Shown here piece after piece: positions 11,580 to 21,590 of a stretch of 64,000 nucleotides of DNA. The notes beneath the pieces were generated by a model, which ran no database searches, was not told the DNA's origin, and was given only the letters and a program-made list of their open reading frames with translations. Made by a program: the position numbers and the translations under genes. This DNA comes from Guyanagaster necrorhizus (Eukaryota; Basidiomycota; Agaricomycetes; Agaricales; Physalacriaceae): assembly GCF_019112545.1 (NCBI RefSeq), contig NW_025064929.1, positions 1-64,000 on the forward strand, written 5' to 3'. Positions within the stretch are counted from its first letter, which is position 1, and each line of letters starts with the position of its first letter.

Positions 11580-12420
11580 AGCTGTTTAGCTTGTGGTACA
11601 CCGGTCTTTCACTCACTCCCGTCTCTTCCAGCCGGGGCTATGTTTTTATCATGAGGTGCGTCGACGTCGTCTGTTCTTCTTTTACCTTGACTAAAACCAT
11701 GGTTAGGTCTTTATGTTTACGAATAAACATGTCTATTAGAGCACCCGTATGATATCCGGCGGGTGTGCCATCCATGTATACACAAGCAGAGCTGGTTAGT
11801 CGTGAGGAAAGTACGAGAAATGCCGAGCCGGCCTTGCCTTCTTACCACCACTGTCGCGTTCGAATCGGAGTCTACGCTCAAGCTCTACGGTGTTATATGT
11901 GATTGATGTGAATGTCTGGTCTTTGCAAAGCTGATTCGTGATATGAAAGACAGAGTCCTGAGAAATTTCGGCTGAGGAATCGGTACCGGCACATGGGGTC
12001 TTCTGTCCAGCAGCGCGCGCTAGAAGATGTATGTTTTGCAGCTTGTCGTACCTTTGGCTTGAGGTTGATAACACGCGCAGATTTCTGATCTGTATCTGCA
12101 CAAATTCCCCTATATCACATATTGACCAGTGTTGATACCCGCTTTGTCTTACCCTCTTCTCACTGCATCGAGAAACAGCCCTTGGCACGTACTGATAGAG
12201 GTGGGTGATTAACCGAACCTCCCCACTGTCCTGACTCAGGTGTTCAGGAAAAGTCGACGGTGTTTTTAATCCGTTGTTCTTGGAAGTGGTCCTGTACATG
12301 TCAGCGACGCACCGGAAGCTGCTGCTACTTTGGTATAGCTTCTGTCTAGCTGGCGTATGTGTTGATGTTGCATTAGACGGTGACCCACCTTCTGCGCCAC
12401 TGCCGTAATCCTCGTATGTG
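11580..12420. repeat. Duplicated segment X, copy 1
   Basis: Parts of this stretch recur in direct orientation at 14600-15060; shared landmarks are GTCTTTATGTTTACGAATAAACATG, TGTCTGGTC and GAAACAG...GTGAGTGA. Parts recur in inverted orientation at 16050-16345. On the plus strand 12240-12390 encodes GKVDGVFNPLFLEVVLYMSA, which aligns with the minus-strand frame of the 16.2-kb copy (GKVDELLLEVVPYISAPHRE). Plus is therefore the likely sense strand, and the 167-codon minus ORF at 11796-12299 is a shadow. The protein family is unknown. Confidence 0.6.
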
Positions 12421-12844
12421 CGTAGTACTCAATTTTTTACTGCTTACCAACTGGAAATGCATCAAAGCTCCCTGAATGATTCTTTGCATGCCGCACACGG
12501 CCATCCCAAACTCATGATCACTCAATGTTTACGCGATTTAGCCGGTGCTCCGGTATTATCGTTGTTTGCTTAGCGAGCATGGTTTCTTTCTTCAGTACAT
12601 GTACCCGACTCATGGATCTCACTGCCAAAAAAAAGGACACCGAACGGTGGTATGTAATCGTTTCCCTATATTTCTGGCCATGCGACTAACGATCTGCTTT
12701 CTATGTTACTGTAGTCAGCTGGAAGACTTGTTTTACTAAGCACCTTAACGCCGCTTTCTTGACATTATAAATATCTGCGTTTGCGTATGCTATCGGCATG
12801 AATGCAGTGGCAAAGCCCCCGAGTCGGTTCTGATGACTACATCA

Positions 12845-12852
12845 TATATAAA
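12845..12852 (+). promoter_or_regulatory. TATA box of SDR1
   Basis: TATATAAA lies 40 nt before the SDR1 start codon at 12892. This spacing fits a short 5' leader. Confidence 0.55.
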
Positions 12853-12891
12853 GCTCCGAAGCACAGGCCACGCCCCTCACTATCCCTCGCA

Positions 12892-14221
12892 ATGGCTCCA
12901 AGAACTCATGAACAATTAGTCGCAGACCAGACCAGACCGATGCCCGCCGTCGTCACCGCCGACTTAAGCGGGAAGACACTAGTATTGATTGGTGCCAACA
13001 CCGGTCTGGGATTCGAAGCTGCGAAGCATTTCGCTAGGATGAACCCTGCACGGCTGGTGTTGACTGCGAGAGATGAAGCGAGGGGGAAGCAGGCTCTGGC
13101 CCGTATGTTTATTCCTATTATGAGATCTACGAGTGGCTGATACTGGTCATTACAGAGATCCAGGAGGACACTGGCTACACCAAGGCGGAGCTGTGGATTA
13201 TTGATCTCGCGAATTTCGGCAGCGTCGTAGCGTTTGCTGATAGGGCGGAGCGTGAATTGGACCGATTGGATATCCTTGTGGAGAATGCTGGCATTGCAAC
13301 GCGGAACTATGAACAAGTGGATGGTTGGGAGAAAACGTACGCGGTTCTTCTTGGAGGACGGTGAAAGCTCATCACCATCTCAGCCTGCATACGAATAACC
13401 TTGGTCCCGGACTGCTCGCTATTCGCATGATCCCCAAGATGCACGAAACGGCGCGCAAGCATTCGGTCAGCCCGAGACTGGTAGTCGTAGCGAGCGACAC
13501 GCATTATTGGACGACGATTGAAAAGGCCGTCATCGCTTCCCCTGGCATCCTCGCGAAGTTGTCTGACAAGGAGTATTGCACAGAAGAGTACGTCCAAATC
13601 CCATATGATCCCGAGTCCTACGGTACTTCCACTGACCTGTGAATAAGGGTAATGAAGCACCGGTATCATGATACGAAATGTGCGTGATACATTGATTCCT
13701 GTTCACATAGACGAGCCTCATACTGCGGCTGGCAGTGTTCAACGTTCTTTTTGCCCGAGCCCTGCAACTCCACGTCCCATCTTCCCCAGCGATCACCGTC
13801 AACTCTGTTAACCCCGGACTCTGTTTCTCGGGCCTCATGTCCAAGTCGGGCATCCCTCCTGACTCTGAGGAGGGGAAGGCTCTACGAAAGATGCAAGAGG
13901 AGCTGGCGTTCACTACGGAAGAGGGGAGCCGGCAGCTGGTGTACGCTGCCGTGGGGTCTCTGGGCAACGAGGAGAAGCTTCGGGGGAAGTATATCCAGAT
14001 GTCTGAGGTCGTGGAAGAGAGTGATTTTGTAATCAGCGAGGATGGGAAGGTGGTGCAGGATAAGGTTTGGGTGAGTGGGATTCTTTGCTGGGCAATTTGT
14101 CAGTGTGGGGTTAGGCTAACGGTTGATTTTTGTATGTGTTTAGGAGGAGATGCTGGAGATTTTGGGTCGAGTGGATCCGAAGGTCTCGGAGGTTGCCGAA
14201 GTGTATCTAACGAAGGCTTGA
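12892..14221 (+). CDS. Short-chain dehydrogenase SDR1 (retinol dehydrogenase-like)
   Basis: Six exons, 12892-13102, 13156-13336, 13384-13587, 13648-13679, 13736-14070 and 14144-14221, join without a stop to 346 aa, a normal length for fungal retinol dehydrogenase-like SDRs. Such enzymes oxidize or reduce alcohols and ketones with NAD(P)(H). The cofactor motif is GANTGLG (residues 34-40), ENAG stands for the NNAG motif, the Ser region reads VVVASDTHYW, and the YxxxK catalytic pair is RYHDTK. A 32-nt microexon (13648-13679) carries Tyr and all but the last base of the Lys codon. Introns are 47-73 nt. The paralog SDR2 has the same intron positions and phases, which strongly supports the model. 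The natural substrate is unknown. Confidence 0.92.
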
Positions 14222-15393
14222 TGAACATACAGATGAATGACGACAGGCTGATTTGCCATTATCTTCTTGGTCTTTTTCTATAAAAGAAAATGAGTCGGTG
14301 CTAGTTTGGTGGCATAAGTGTAACCCATTCATTATCATGTGTCGCACGTTTTCCCAAGAATACTCCTCCACTGTCTGCCGGTGGGAGCCTGCCCAACAAG
14401 GGGGTCAAAATCAAGAGGCAGATGCTTCTGCTGATTAGGGGTGAGTGACCTTGAGACGGATGACAGGAAAATTGGAACGGCTGCTACACAGGTAGGTAGT
14501 ATTGGCCGGTGGTGAAAAGGTCGAAGTTGATGGTGGCGGTGGGAGGCGGAGTGCATATATATCCGTCGCATCATAATCTCGCTTATCCCCTTCTCTAAGT
14601 CCTCTTCCAGCTGGAAATAATGTTCTTATCATAAAGTGCGTCGACTCCGTCTGTTCTCCTTTGTCCTTGACTAAAACCACAGATAGGTCTTAATGTTTAC
14701 GAATAAACATGTTATATCCGTTGTGTGTGCCATTCACATATGTGTGAAGGACGAATGTACGAACTGCCCTTACCACTATCAAGCTCCACGGTATTATGTT
14801 CTGTGTGGTGAGTGTGAGTGTCTGGTCTCGGGCGAGGATGACTTTTAGCCGAGGAATCTACTGGCGCACGCACGCTGGGCTCCGCGAAAGATGTATGGGT
14901 TTGTACCTCGTCATATTTTTTGGCTCAGGATTGATCACACGCGCTCGCAGAATAGCTGGGATGTTCGCTCTGTTACTACACTAAGAAACAGTTCTTGACT
15001 CATACTGGTAAAGGTGAGTGACTAGCGGAACCTGATCCATCAAATCTGGGATATGACGATGTTCCCGGCTACAGCATATCAGCTACCAACAGGTTCATGC
15101 CTCTTCCACAAAGCAATGAGAGATCCATATTCAGACTGGATGCTCGTACTACGATGACAGGACCCTCGCCTTATTGTCGTCTTATCATCTGGAGAGCGAG
15201 GCACTGATTCCCTTGTGGATATTGCCGCATGAGGGTGAGACGTCGATTGAACTGCTGCTTGATTCGGGGTTTCGAGCGCCGTCTGCTCCATTCTGTGATA
15301 GTGTGTTGGCTCTGGGGAGCGGGAGGGGACTGATGCACATTGCTTCATGGTGTTCTTGTTTCTCTCGATGGTCAGACTGTTCGCTTTCCAGAA
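14222..15393. other. Intergenic stretch with segment X copy 2
   Basis: Bases 14600-15060 repeat parts of 11580-12250 in direct orientation at moderate identity, and no intact reading frame is kept. Bases 15174-15398 have an open plus frame (SSYHLESEALIPLWILPHEG) with no start codon and no known motif. No confident gene is seen. Confidence 0.5.
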
Positions 15394-16050
15394 TCTGACA
15401 GCTTCACGAGGATGCCAGGCGAAGTGATGACGTCCTTTTCTATCTTTGTCCGATAATGCGTGTCGCTCACGACGATGACCACTCTCGGGTGGGCTGAATA
15501 CCTGCGAACCGTCTCGAGCATCTTAGGGATCATGCGAATGGCGAGTAAGCCAGGTCCGAGGTTGTTCGTATGCAAACTGAGGATGATGATGATAAGCCTT
15601 TTCGTCCTCCGGAAGATGACACGGCACATACGTTCGCTCCTAACCCTCCGCTTCTTCGTACTCATAAGTCATCATGCCAGCATTCTCCATGAGGATATTC
15701 AATCGGTCTAGTTCACGCTCGGCCTTATCAGCGAACGCGATGACGCTGCTGAAATTCACGAGATCGATGATCCAATCTCTGCCTTTGTGTAGCCAGTGTC
15801 CTCCTGGATTGCTGAGAATACCAGGATGAGTCGGGCTTGTAAATGTGATAAGCGAATGAAACCTACAGGCTAGAGCCTTCTTCCCCTTTGCTTCATTCTC
15901 TTGCAGTCAACACCAGCCGCGCAGGGTTCATCCTAGCGAAATGCTTCGCAGCCTCGAATCCCAGACCGGTGTTGGCGCCAATCAGGACGAGTGTCTTTCT
16001 GCGGTGACGACGGCACGGGTCTAGTCTCGTCTGCGACCCATTGTTCAAGG
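15394..16050 (-). pseudogene. SDR pseudogene, inverted, exons 1-3 only
   Basis: This is homologous to SDR1/SDR2 exons 1-3 on the minus strand, including both introns. GANTGLG-like coding sequence, the NPARLVLTA segment and LHTNNLGPGLLAIRMIPKM are visible in shifting frames. Lesions seen: the start codon is lost, the codons before the GKTL block are deleted, one base is inserted in the ARDEAKG segment and one is lost in the KAELWII segment. The copy stops at KLSDS in exon 3, so the YxxxK microexon and the C-terminus are missing. Its MTYEYEEAEG segment is closer to SDR2 (MTYEYEQVEG) than to SDR1 (ATRNYEQVDG). Confidence 0.88.
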
Positions 16051-16345
16051 ATCACTCAGGGAGCTGGGAGTTGGCCAACAGTGATAGACAGAATACTACG
16101 CACATGCCGGAAATGAGGATTACGGCAGTGCCGTAGAAGGTGGGGTCTAATGCAACTTCAGCACTCGCCAGCTGGACAGAGGTTAGACCATGACAACACC
16201 TCCCGGTGCGGAGCTGATATGTACGGGACCACTTCCAAGAGGAGCTCGTCAACCTTTCCCGAATACCTGAGACGTTCCCCCCAGGACATCCTTGCTGCAG
16301 CAGGATGCAGTAGGAGGATGGAGACAGGCTCGCCGTACTTGTAAC
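16051..16345 (-). repeat. Duplicated segment X, inverted copy 3
   Basis: The minus strand encodes GKVDELLLEVVPYISAPHRE and, in another frame, ALDPTFYGTAVILISGMCVV, a likely membrane segment. Both align with plus-strand 12240-12420. Together with the SDR pseudogene next to it, this mirrors the X-SDR1 order at 12.2-14.2 kb. Confidence 0.55.
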
Positions 16346-17283
16346 GAGATGGATCCCGCTGGTTGTTTGAGGACCCTGGGTCCTTCTTGGTGAAGAACGA
16401 GTCAAGGACACATGTAACGATTGAGATATGGTCGCTAAAACTTGCCTACTCAGCCTGAATTCATATTAATGACTCGGCCAAGAGGGAGGTGAAATCGGCG
16501 CGGGGTGAGAAAAAGCCGCCCAATTTTCCCTAGCATCCGAAACGTTCCCGTTCGTCAATGTTGATGATATACCAGGATTTACCCAAGCTTTTGTAAGGCA
16601 GAGAATGTTAATGAACGAAGCGGAAAGTTCGCCACTGAAAGGAAGAAAAAGAGGCGGTCAAATTTTTGAAATCGTTTCTATCACGACTCACGGTCTCGTG
16701 ATCTCGGTATATTTAAACGACACCGTGTCTTTGGGTCCCCGGTCGTGTAATTACACACCAAAATCAGGACCATTGGCAGAATATTGTTGTAATGAGGTTT
16801 CTGGCCTATCAAAGAAGATATATGCTCCTTCTCCAGCAAATGAATGTGTTGAGATTTGGACTGTATCCAGAGTACATGCTTGTAAGACCTTTAGTCTTTG
16901 GGTTACAAACTCCTGAAGAGTTCCCCATTGACTTCTCATATTTATACTAGACTACTCCTTTTCTAGTGGTTTCTACCTATTTCCCTTGGATTCCTTCCTT
17001 ACTCAGCATGCCGGAATGCCGGATTGCTCGAACTCTCTCGCAGATTCCAACAGAATGAAGCCGCTGCTGAGTGTGTCATCGTGGCAAGAGGTGGATTGAT
17101 TATATAAGCCAATGATCTTTGCATCAACTTTCACCCCGCAACTGCTGCATCTCGACGGCTCGAATTTCCTGTGGCTTTAGACAGATGGGTCTATGGAGGA
17201 TATTACGACCTGTTTCATTTACCTTTGTACTGAGCGCGCGTCGTTTGCTTCCGGCCCACAATTTTTGCAGTCACGCATTTCAA
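16346..17283. other. Intergenic, includes a CpG-free insert-like stretch
   Basis: Bases about 16750-17010 contain no CpG, in contrast to both sides, and resemble a small decayed transposon fragment. TATATAA at 17101-17107 could serve the exon at 17284. Nothing else is recognized. Confidence 0.35.
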
Positions 17284-17424
17284 ATGTCTGTGCTCATCAA
17301 CGAGGAGATCGAATTCACTGCCGAATTTTTTGACGAAGATTATCATCAAGTTTTGAACAATTGCCAGCGGGAAAGAGAGGAACTATTACTCGATGTCGAA
17401 ACGAACCTAACGAAGATGGAGCGG
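17284..17424 (+). CDS. Possible first exon, hypothetical protein
   Basis: ATG at 17284 opens a 47-codon frame (MSVLINEEIEFTAEFFDEDY, then VLNNCQREREELLLDVETNL) that ends at a GTACTC donor in phase 0. The peptide is acidic and probably helical/coiled. No family is recognized. Later exons could not be assigned with confidence; the acceptor at about 17470 leads to a stop after eight codons. Confidence 0.3.
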
Positions 17425-17749
17425 GTACTCTTTTGCGATCTATACGTACTTACTTGAGCTCTTTCTCCAGTTCATAAGGCGAATCCCTGGATGCTGAATC
17501 AACCTTCTCGACAACATCCCAGCTAACTATCATCTCCTCACTGCTAGAATTTGCCTGAGTAGCGTGTATATTGTGCGAAGAGGGTCGTCATGAAATTAGT
17601 TCTTCACAGGCGTGGCGCTAAGTGTGAGTACTTAAGGTTGTTCACAGGTCCGGCTTCTTTTCCCTTCAACCCCCACTCGTTATGTCGCGGTCTATTTTAG
17701 TCCTTCACTGGTACATGTGTATTTCGCTGCGCTTCCTTAGGCCCATTTG

Positions 17750-18173
17750 GCTAACAACTCTGTGGAAAGGATACGCCTAAAATGCAACCATCTTCAGCAA
17801 ACGCGTTAGTTTCTTAATATCAGATCTGAGAGAAATCGCTGTTAACATCGTGATTCTTTAGCTCGGATCTCTTCGAAAAGAGTGTGGCAAGGATATAGAA
17901 TTAGGTTCGTCTGTATAGCCATAAATTTTCTAGGCTCACCCATGAAGTATTATTCTAGTTTTCGTCGACGCTCCCCATATCATCCAACCGACTGATATAC
18001 GTGCCAACGCGTCACAAACTGAGCTTGGAGCCTTTAGTCCCACTGATGACCAGCCTAGAAGGTGGTATAATGTGTATCGTGACCTCACTAGAGCTATCGG
18101 ACTGGAAGAATCTCTGAGCATCACGAGAGACACTTCGATGCTCAGAGATATTCTCAAGCCGAGGACGTTTGAT
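17750..18173 (+). pseudogene. FSH1-type serine hydrolase remnant
   Basis: Three exon pieces, up to 17804, 17862-17904 and 17959-18173, join in phase across introns of 57 and 54 nt. They read GYA*NATIFSKR, LGSLRKECGKDIELVFVDAP and HIIQPTD, then DDQPRRWYNVYRDL and GLEESLS. This is the N-terminal half of the FSH1 alpha/beta-hydrolase family, whose members often act as esterases or thioesterases. The codon at 17778-17780 is TAA where the family usually has Gln (GYAQN). The His of the usual HGY is Lys. After a possible donor at 18174 I find no GxSxG nucleophile motif. It is therefore a pseudogene. ORFs on the opposite strand here are shadows. Confidence 0.72.
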
Positions 18174-18539
18174 GTATGAGGGCGCCCCGAGCAGCTGCTT
18201 CTCTACCGACGGTAAAATTCATGACCAAGGCGCTAAGGATCTGAATAGAAAATTGCAAGGACAACGGGACGACAAAGGCAAGGCAAGCGGGAATGTCGAA
18301 ACCAGACTTTACGAGCACACTTTGAATAGCACAGAAAGCGGCACAAAGGATAATTATGATAGAGAGTGTAGCTCTGCATAGATAGCCAAGTCCCGGCAGT
18401 GCGAAGTGCCTTGGCATAGCCATGATTGACTGTATAGACCTTGCCCAGCATTTGTTCGAATTTATACTCAGTGGAGGTGTAATTGTTGACTCCGACGCCG
18501 TGGGTTTCCTCAGGGCTTCTAGGTACTTATGATTAAATT
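18174..18539. other. Decayed downstream part of the FSH1 relic
   Basis: This may hold remains of FSH1 C-terminal exons, but no frame with the expected nucleophile, Asp or His blocks could be read. The minus-strand ORF at 18154-18423 is hydrophobic, but it has no supporting context. Confidence 0.3.
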
Positions 18540-18605
18540 GGGCACTTGGTGCAGTGGTGGTGCTTCACATGCGTGAGGTCGTGGGCTCAAATCCCACTGT
18601 GTCCA
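18540..18605 (+). repeat. tRNA-like sequence, probable SINE head
   Basis: An A-box match (TGGTGCAGTGG), a B-box-like GCTCAAATC, and a perfect 5-bp T-arm (GTGGG/CCCAC with a 7-nt loop) are present. A six-pair acceptor stem (GGGCAC with GTGTCC, one G-U) and a wobble-rich D stem (GTGC/GTGC) can be folded. The anticodon stem leaves only a 6-nt loop, so a working tRNA is unlikely. A T6 run at about 18627-18632 could end pol III transcription. This fits a tRNA-derived SINE or tRNA pseudogene. Confidence 0.5.
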
Positions 18606-19031
18606 CTGGGGTTGCGGACAGAAATTTTTTCATGTATGTATTTTTGAAACTGCCGAGTTACACAGTGATTTTTATATTTTGAAGAACTAGGGATTCTTTA
18701 CATGGTGTTTTCATATAGTTGTGGGGCTGGCATCACTTCAACAGTACAGTATGTAAGTTATAGTAAATTAAATTCTCTTTGGTTGTACGGCCTGTCGGAC
18801 TAATCTACCATATCAAAACGCTTCCGAGCGCATCAGCCCGATATTCCGCGTCTGAGGAAAGACGATTACGCACCTTCCATGATCAGATGACATGATGTAG
18901 AGTAATTGTTCCTGAAATCTGGCCAGATTTCTTGAGATAAATGCCATCTAACGCCATCCATTTTGCGATATCTATTCTTTGTGGCACTTTCGTACTCTCT
19001 ATCTACCCTCCCAAAGGGTAGGCCAGTTACC

Positions 19032-19628
19032 ATGAAATTATCTCTGTCCGAGCAGCTACCTTCTCGATGCATGACGAATCATGTATCGATATATTGCCAA
19101 GGTGACGGCCATAACATTAGAAGCGTCAGGAGCCTGCACAACGCGTGGAACTCTCTGAAGTGGCTCGTGGATAGAGTCATTGACGAGACTGTACAGTCAG
19201 ACCCCGTGGTACGGTACATCGGACCGAACATGCCACTACCACCATTTCCCTTTGAAAACTTGGAATTGGAACATACCCTCGAATCCTCACCTGTTCACCC
19301 ACTTTCCTCCCCATTAACCGTCTCATTATCTTTGCGAACCTCTATGAATACCGACCGTCTAAGTAATGATATACCTCTACGACGATGGGCTCGCGTTCGA
19401 AACAGTGACGAATCTCCGACCAAGGGCATCTGTGGTTCAGCGAAACGATATATCCGCTGCGTAGTCAGTAGCGAGGAGACGCCTGCGTTGAAACGGAGTG
19501 TTTTCTTGGGTTGTTGTCTACCGAAGATTGGTTACTTCCTAGGTGAGCCTGCTTTATTTTTATTCTATGCGTCGTGTTTATATGCTCTTTTTAGTCCTAC
19601 CGCAGTACTGGCTCACGTGGACATTTGA
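19032..19628 (+). CDS. Hypothetical protein, 198 codons
   Basis: This is the longest single-frame ORF of its neighbourhood, from the first ATG at 19032. The product starts MKLSLSEQLPSRCMTNHVSI, has a Pro-rich centre (NMPLPPFPFENLELEH) and a hydrophobic C-terminus (ALFLFYASCLYALF). A GTGAGC donor near 19542 and several acceptors near 19600 mean the last 30 residues may be intronic. No family is recognized, and it could be fortuitous. Confidence 0.3.
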   Translation: MKLSLSEQLPSRCMTNHVSIYCQGDGHNIRSVRSLHNAWNSLKWLVDRVIDETVQSDPVVRYIGPNMPLPPFPFENLELEHTLESSPVHPLSSPLTVSLSLRTSMNTDRLSNDIPLRRWARVRNSDESPTKGICGSAKRYIRCVVSSEETPALKRSVFLGCCLPKIGYFLGEPALFLFYASCLYALFSPTAVLAHVDI

Positions 19629-20047
19629 AATATCCATCCTTCTCCCTTCAATAGCCAGTCGATTGACAATAACAACCGTGAAGTCACCACCGCTCAAATT
19701 TGCAATTGCTCAACTTCAGAAACCGTCTCCGCCCACCACGAAGTTTTATCGAGGTGCCGAATCCACTAGAGCGCGCTGGCGTCAAGACCTGTAGCCAATG
19801 AACGAGTGTGCGCAATAATCAAACCCTTCCTCACCTCGGCGGTCTGGCTGAGAATAAGTTTCCCGTTTCGCAAAGTACGGTCATAGTAGCGTTAAAGACA
19901 GGAAGTTGCGTCTTTGCTGGCACGAGCCAATGGGACAACGGTAAGCAAAGTCATTAATAATAAACTCATCGTTTTCCGTTGATTCTAACCATTGTCTTTG
20001 TTTGGTCTTACGTTTGAAAACCCCTTAAATAAGGGGTGGAATTTCCG

Positions 20048-20055
20048 TATAAAAG
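20048..20055 (+). promoter_or_regulatory. TATA box of the 20093 gene
   Basis: TATAAAAG lies 45 nt before ATG at 20093. This argues against starting translation at the upstream GTG at 20036. Confidence 0.5.
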
Positions 20056-20092
20056 GCTGAAGCTCAAGGCAGTCGCATCAGAAAATCACCTC

Positions 20093-20611
20093 ATGGATTT
20101 TCCTCGCAGGTCGTCCCGCCTTAGGTGGCCAGTGGATTTTCGTCAGCCTCCGCCTCAGAGCATCCCTCGAAAGCGAAAACAAAAACCACGGCCACCATCC
20201 CCCGTTCCCCCTTGTTCACCAGCCCCAGAGGCATCCACCACCAGTAACTCGGAAACCATACCGCCCATCGATCCCTTCACATATGAACACGACCTGCGTT
20301 CCTCGTCGCTCCCACCCGAGATGTTCACGTACGCGCCCAGCTGTGCGTCTTCTGACACTGGCACACGAGAAAATACACCGTTTCCCCATTCGTTCTCGAG
20401 GGAGTCGACGCCTTGTGATCGGGAACCTGGACCTGCCGTGGTCAAGAAGGAGAGTACACCTATCGCTCTCAGGGAGGCATCCCCCAAGCTAGAGGATGGT
20501 GAGATAGTGGTGCCGACTTCTAGTGGCAATAAGGATAGCACACCGACCCAGCATGCGCCCCAGGAGACTCCGGAGCTGAAGACGTTTGAAGAGAGATTCC
20601 TTGGACTCTAG
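20093..20611 (+). CDS. Pro/Ser/Thr-rich protein with a nuclear-signal-like motif
   Basis: This is a single exon of 172 aa from the first ATG after a TATA box. It begins MDFPRRSSRLRWPVDFRQPP. The basic cluster IPRKRKQKPR (about residues 24-33) resembles a nuclear localization signal. The rest is low complexity, rich in Pro, Ser, Thr and Glu, with repeated S/T-P sites (STP, TPF, ESTP), as expected for a disordered, phosphorylated protein. No folded domain is seen. The composition resembles the linker of the zinc-finger protein at 23273-24413, but I see no alignment. It is probably a real gene of unknown function. Confidence 0.6.
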   Translation: MDFPRRSSRLRWPVDFRQPPPQSIPRKRKQKPRPPSPVPPCSPAPEASTTSNSETIPPIDPFTYEHDLRSSSLPPEMFTYAPSCASSDTGTRENTPFPHSFSRESTPCDREPGPAVVKKESTPIALREASPKLEDGEIVVPTSSGNKDSTPTQHAPQETPELKTFEERFLGL

Positions 20612-21080
20612 TCTGAGGGGATATCGATTGCTGGGTTTTCTGATTCAGGTATGTTCCATTCCAGCGTTCTTCGTATCATATTCAGATACTCCGGTCTAGG
20701 TTGATATATCTGTCATTGGTTCTGCATGTTAAACCTGTATGTTCTACTGCGATAGATGAATCAAAAGGCGATCGCCATGTTGAAATATTGAAATTTGGCA
20801 CCTGAGCCAGTCGGGATGTGACACATTCAACTTTTTCAGATTATGGACTTTTGTCTGGTTATTGACTCAGTCATTCTTGTTTCATGTTGACATGGAATTG
20901 GGGTGCCGCGCGCCTTACTAGCCATGATGAAACCCTTGATAATATCTTTGCGTGAGTGATTCCTTAACTTCCTCAAACTTTTCCCTGACGCTCATCATTC
21001 CGCAAGCACGATTCAGAAGGCAAAATTAGATTTACGTTGGTATTCCTCATTCCAACACGTCGCCTGTCACTCTCGCGTCT
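20612..21080. other. Intergenic, nothing recognized
   Basis: No ORF, RNA or repeat signal could be supported here. Confidence 0.4.
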
Positions 21081-21175
21081 ATGGCGTCCCCCAACGCACC
21101 AACGTTCGAAGAAGTAGCCGCTGCAACTGCCTACTTTGTCTCCCAGCCTGACCCAACACTCGAGGCTCGTACTTG
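21081..21175 (+). CDS. Truncated N-terminal exon, unknown protein
   Basis: ATG at 21081 opens MASPNAPTFEEVAAATAYFV, then SQPDPTLEARTW, which reads as a natural protein start. At about 21170 the sequence switches into the segment also present at 26570, and the frame then closes within 20 codons. It looks like a gene start cut off by the duplication breakpoint. No family is assigned. Confidence 0.4.
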
Positions 21176-21590
21176 GGTTGGGATTGCTCTTGCACGTCGT
21201 AGAAAAAGAAATATCCTTGCTGATCGCTGAAAGCCAAGATGGCGAGCAAGAGAAGGGACACTTATGCATGGAGGACGTGTGACGTAAAATGATTCAAGCA
21301 GCCCGCCTAGATCAGCACTCAGCATTGGTCAACGAATGCGAATGCAGCTCACGTTTNNNNNNNNNNNNNNNNNNNNNNNNNNNNNNNNNNNNNNNNNNNN
21401 NNNNNNNNNNNNNNNNNNNNNNNNNNNNNNNNNNNNNNNNNNNNNNNNNNNNNNNNNNNNNNNNNNNNNNNNNNNNNNNNNNNNNNNNNNNNNNNNNNNN
21501 NNNNNNCTCGGGAAAGACGGTACATCAGGCAGGCGAAGAAGATGATTCCTTGCATGAGTCCGACAGCGGTGCCCATGCTGGTCCATTATT
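21170..21590. repeat. Direct duplication of 26570-26975, copy 1 (contains the N gap)
   Basis: Apart from the N run the two copies are nearly identical, for example GGCGAGTAAGAGAAGGGACA/GGCGAGCAAGAGAAGGGACA and AATGATTCAAGCAGCCCGCC in both. The copies end in ATGGGCACCGCTGTCGG on the minus strand. The minus frame MGTAVGLMQGIIFFACL is hydrophobic. The 150-nt N run (21357-21506) falls exactly inside the duplicated part. Confidence 0.85.
21357..21506. other. Assembly gap (run of N)
   Basis: This is 150 undefined bases. The corresponding part of copy 2 (26753-26890) is present and about 140 bp long. Confidence 0.98.

Noticed and set aside
11796..12299. 167-codon minus-strand ORF
   Set aside because: The duplicated copy at 16.2 kb preserves the plus-strand reading (GKVD...LEVV.YMSA), not this one; it is a shadow.
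17936..18157. Minus-strand hydrophobic ORF (MRISLSIEVSLVMLRD)
   Set aside because: The plus strand encodes the FSH1 segment VFVDAPHIIQPTD over the same bases, with matching splice phases.
18154..18423. Minus-strand ORF resembling a membrane protein
   Set aside because: Lies behind the FSH1 relic, has no conserved context, and hydrophobic frames are common opposite charged coding DNA.
18540..18605. Functional tRNA gene
   Set aside because: The anticodon loop has only 6 nt and the D stem depends on wobble pairs, so a repeat or pseudogene is more likely.
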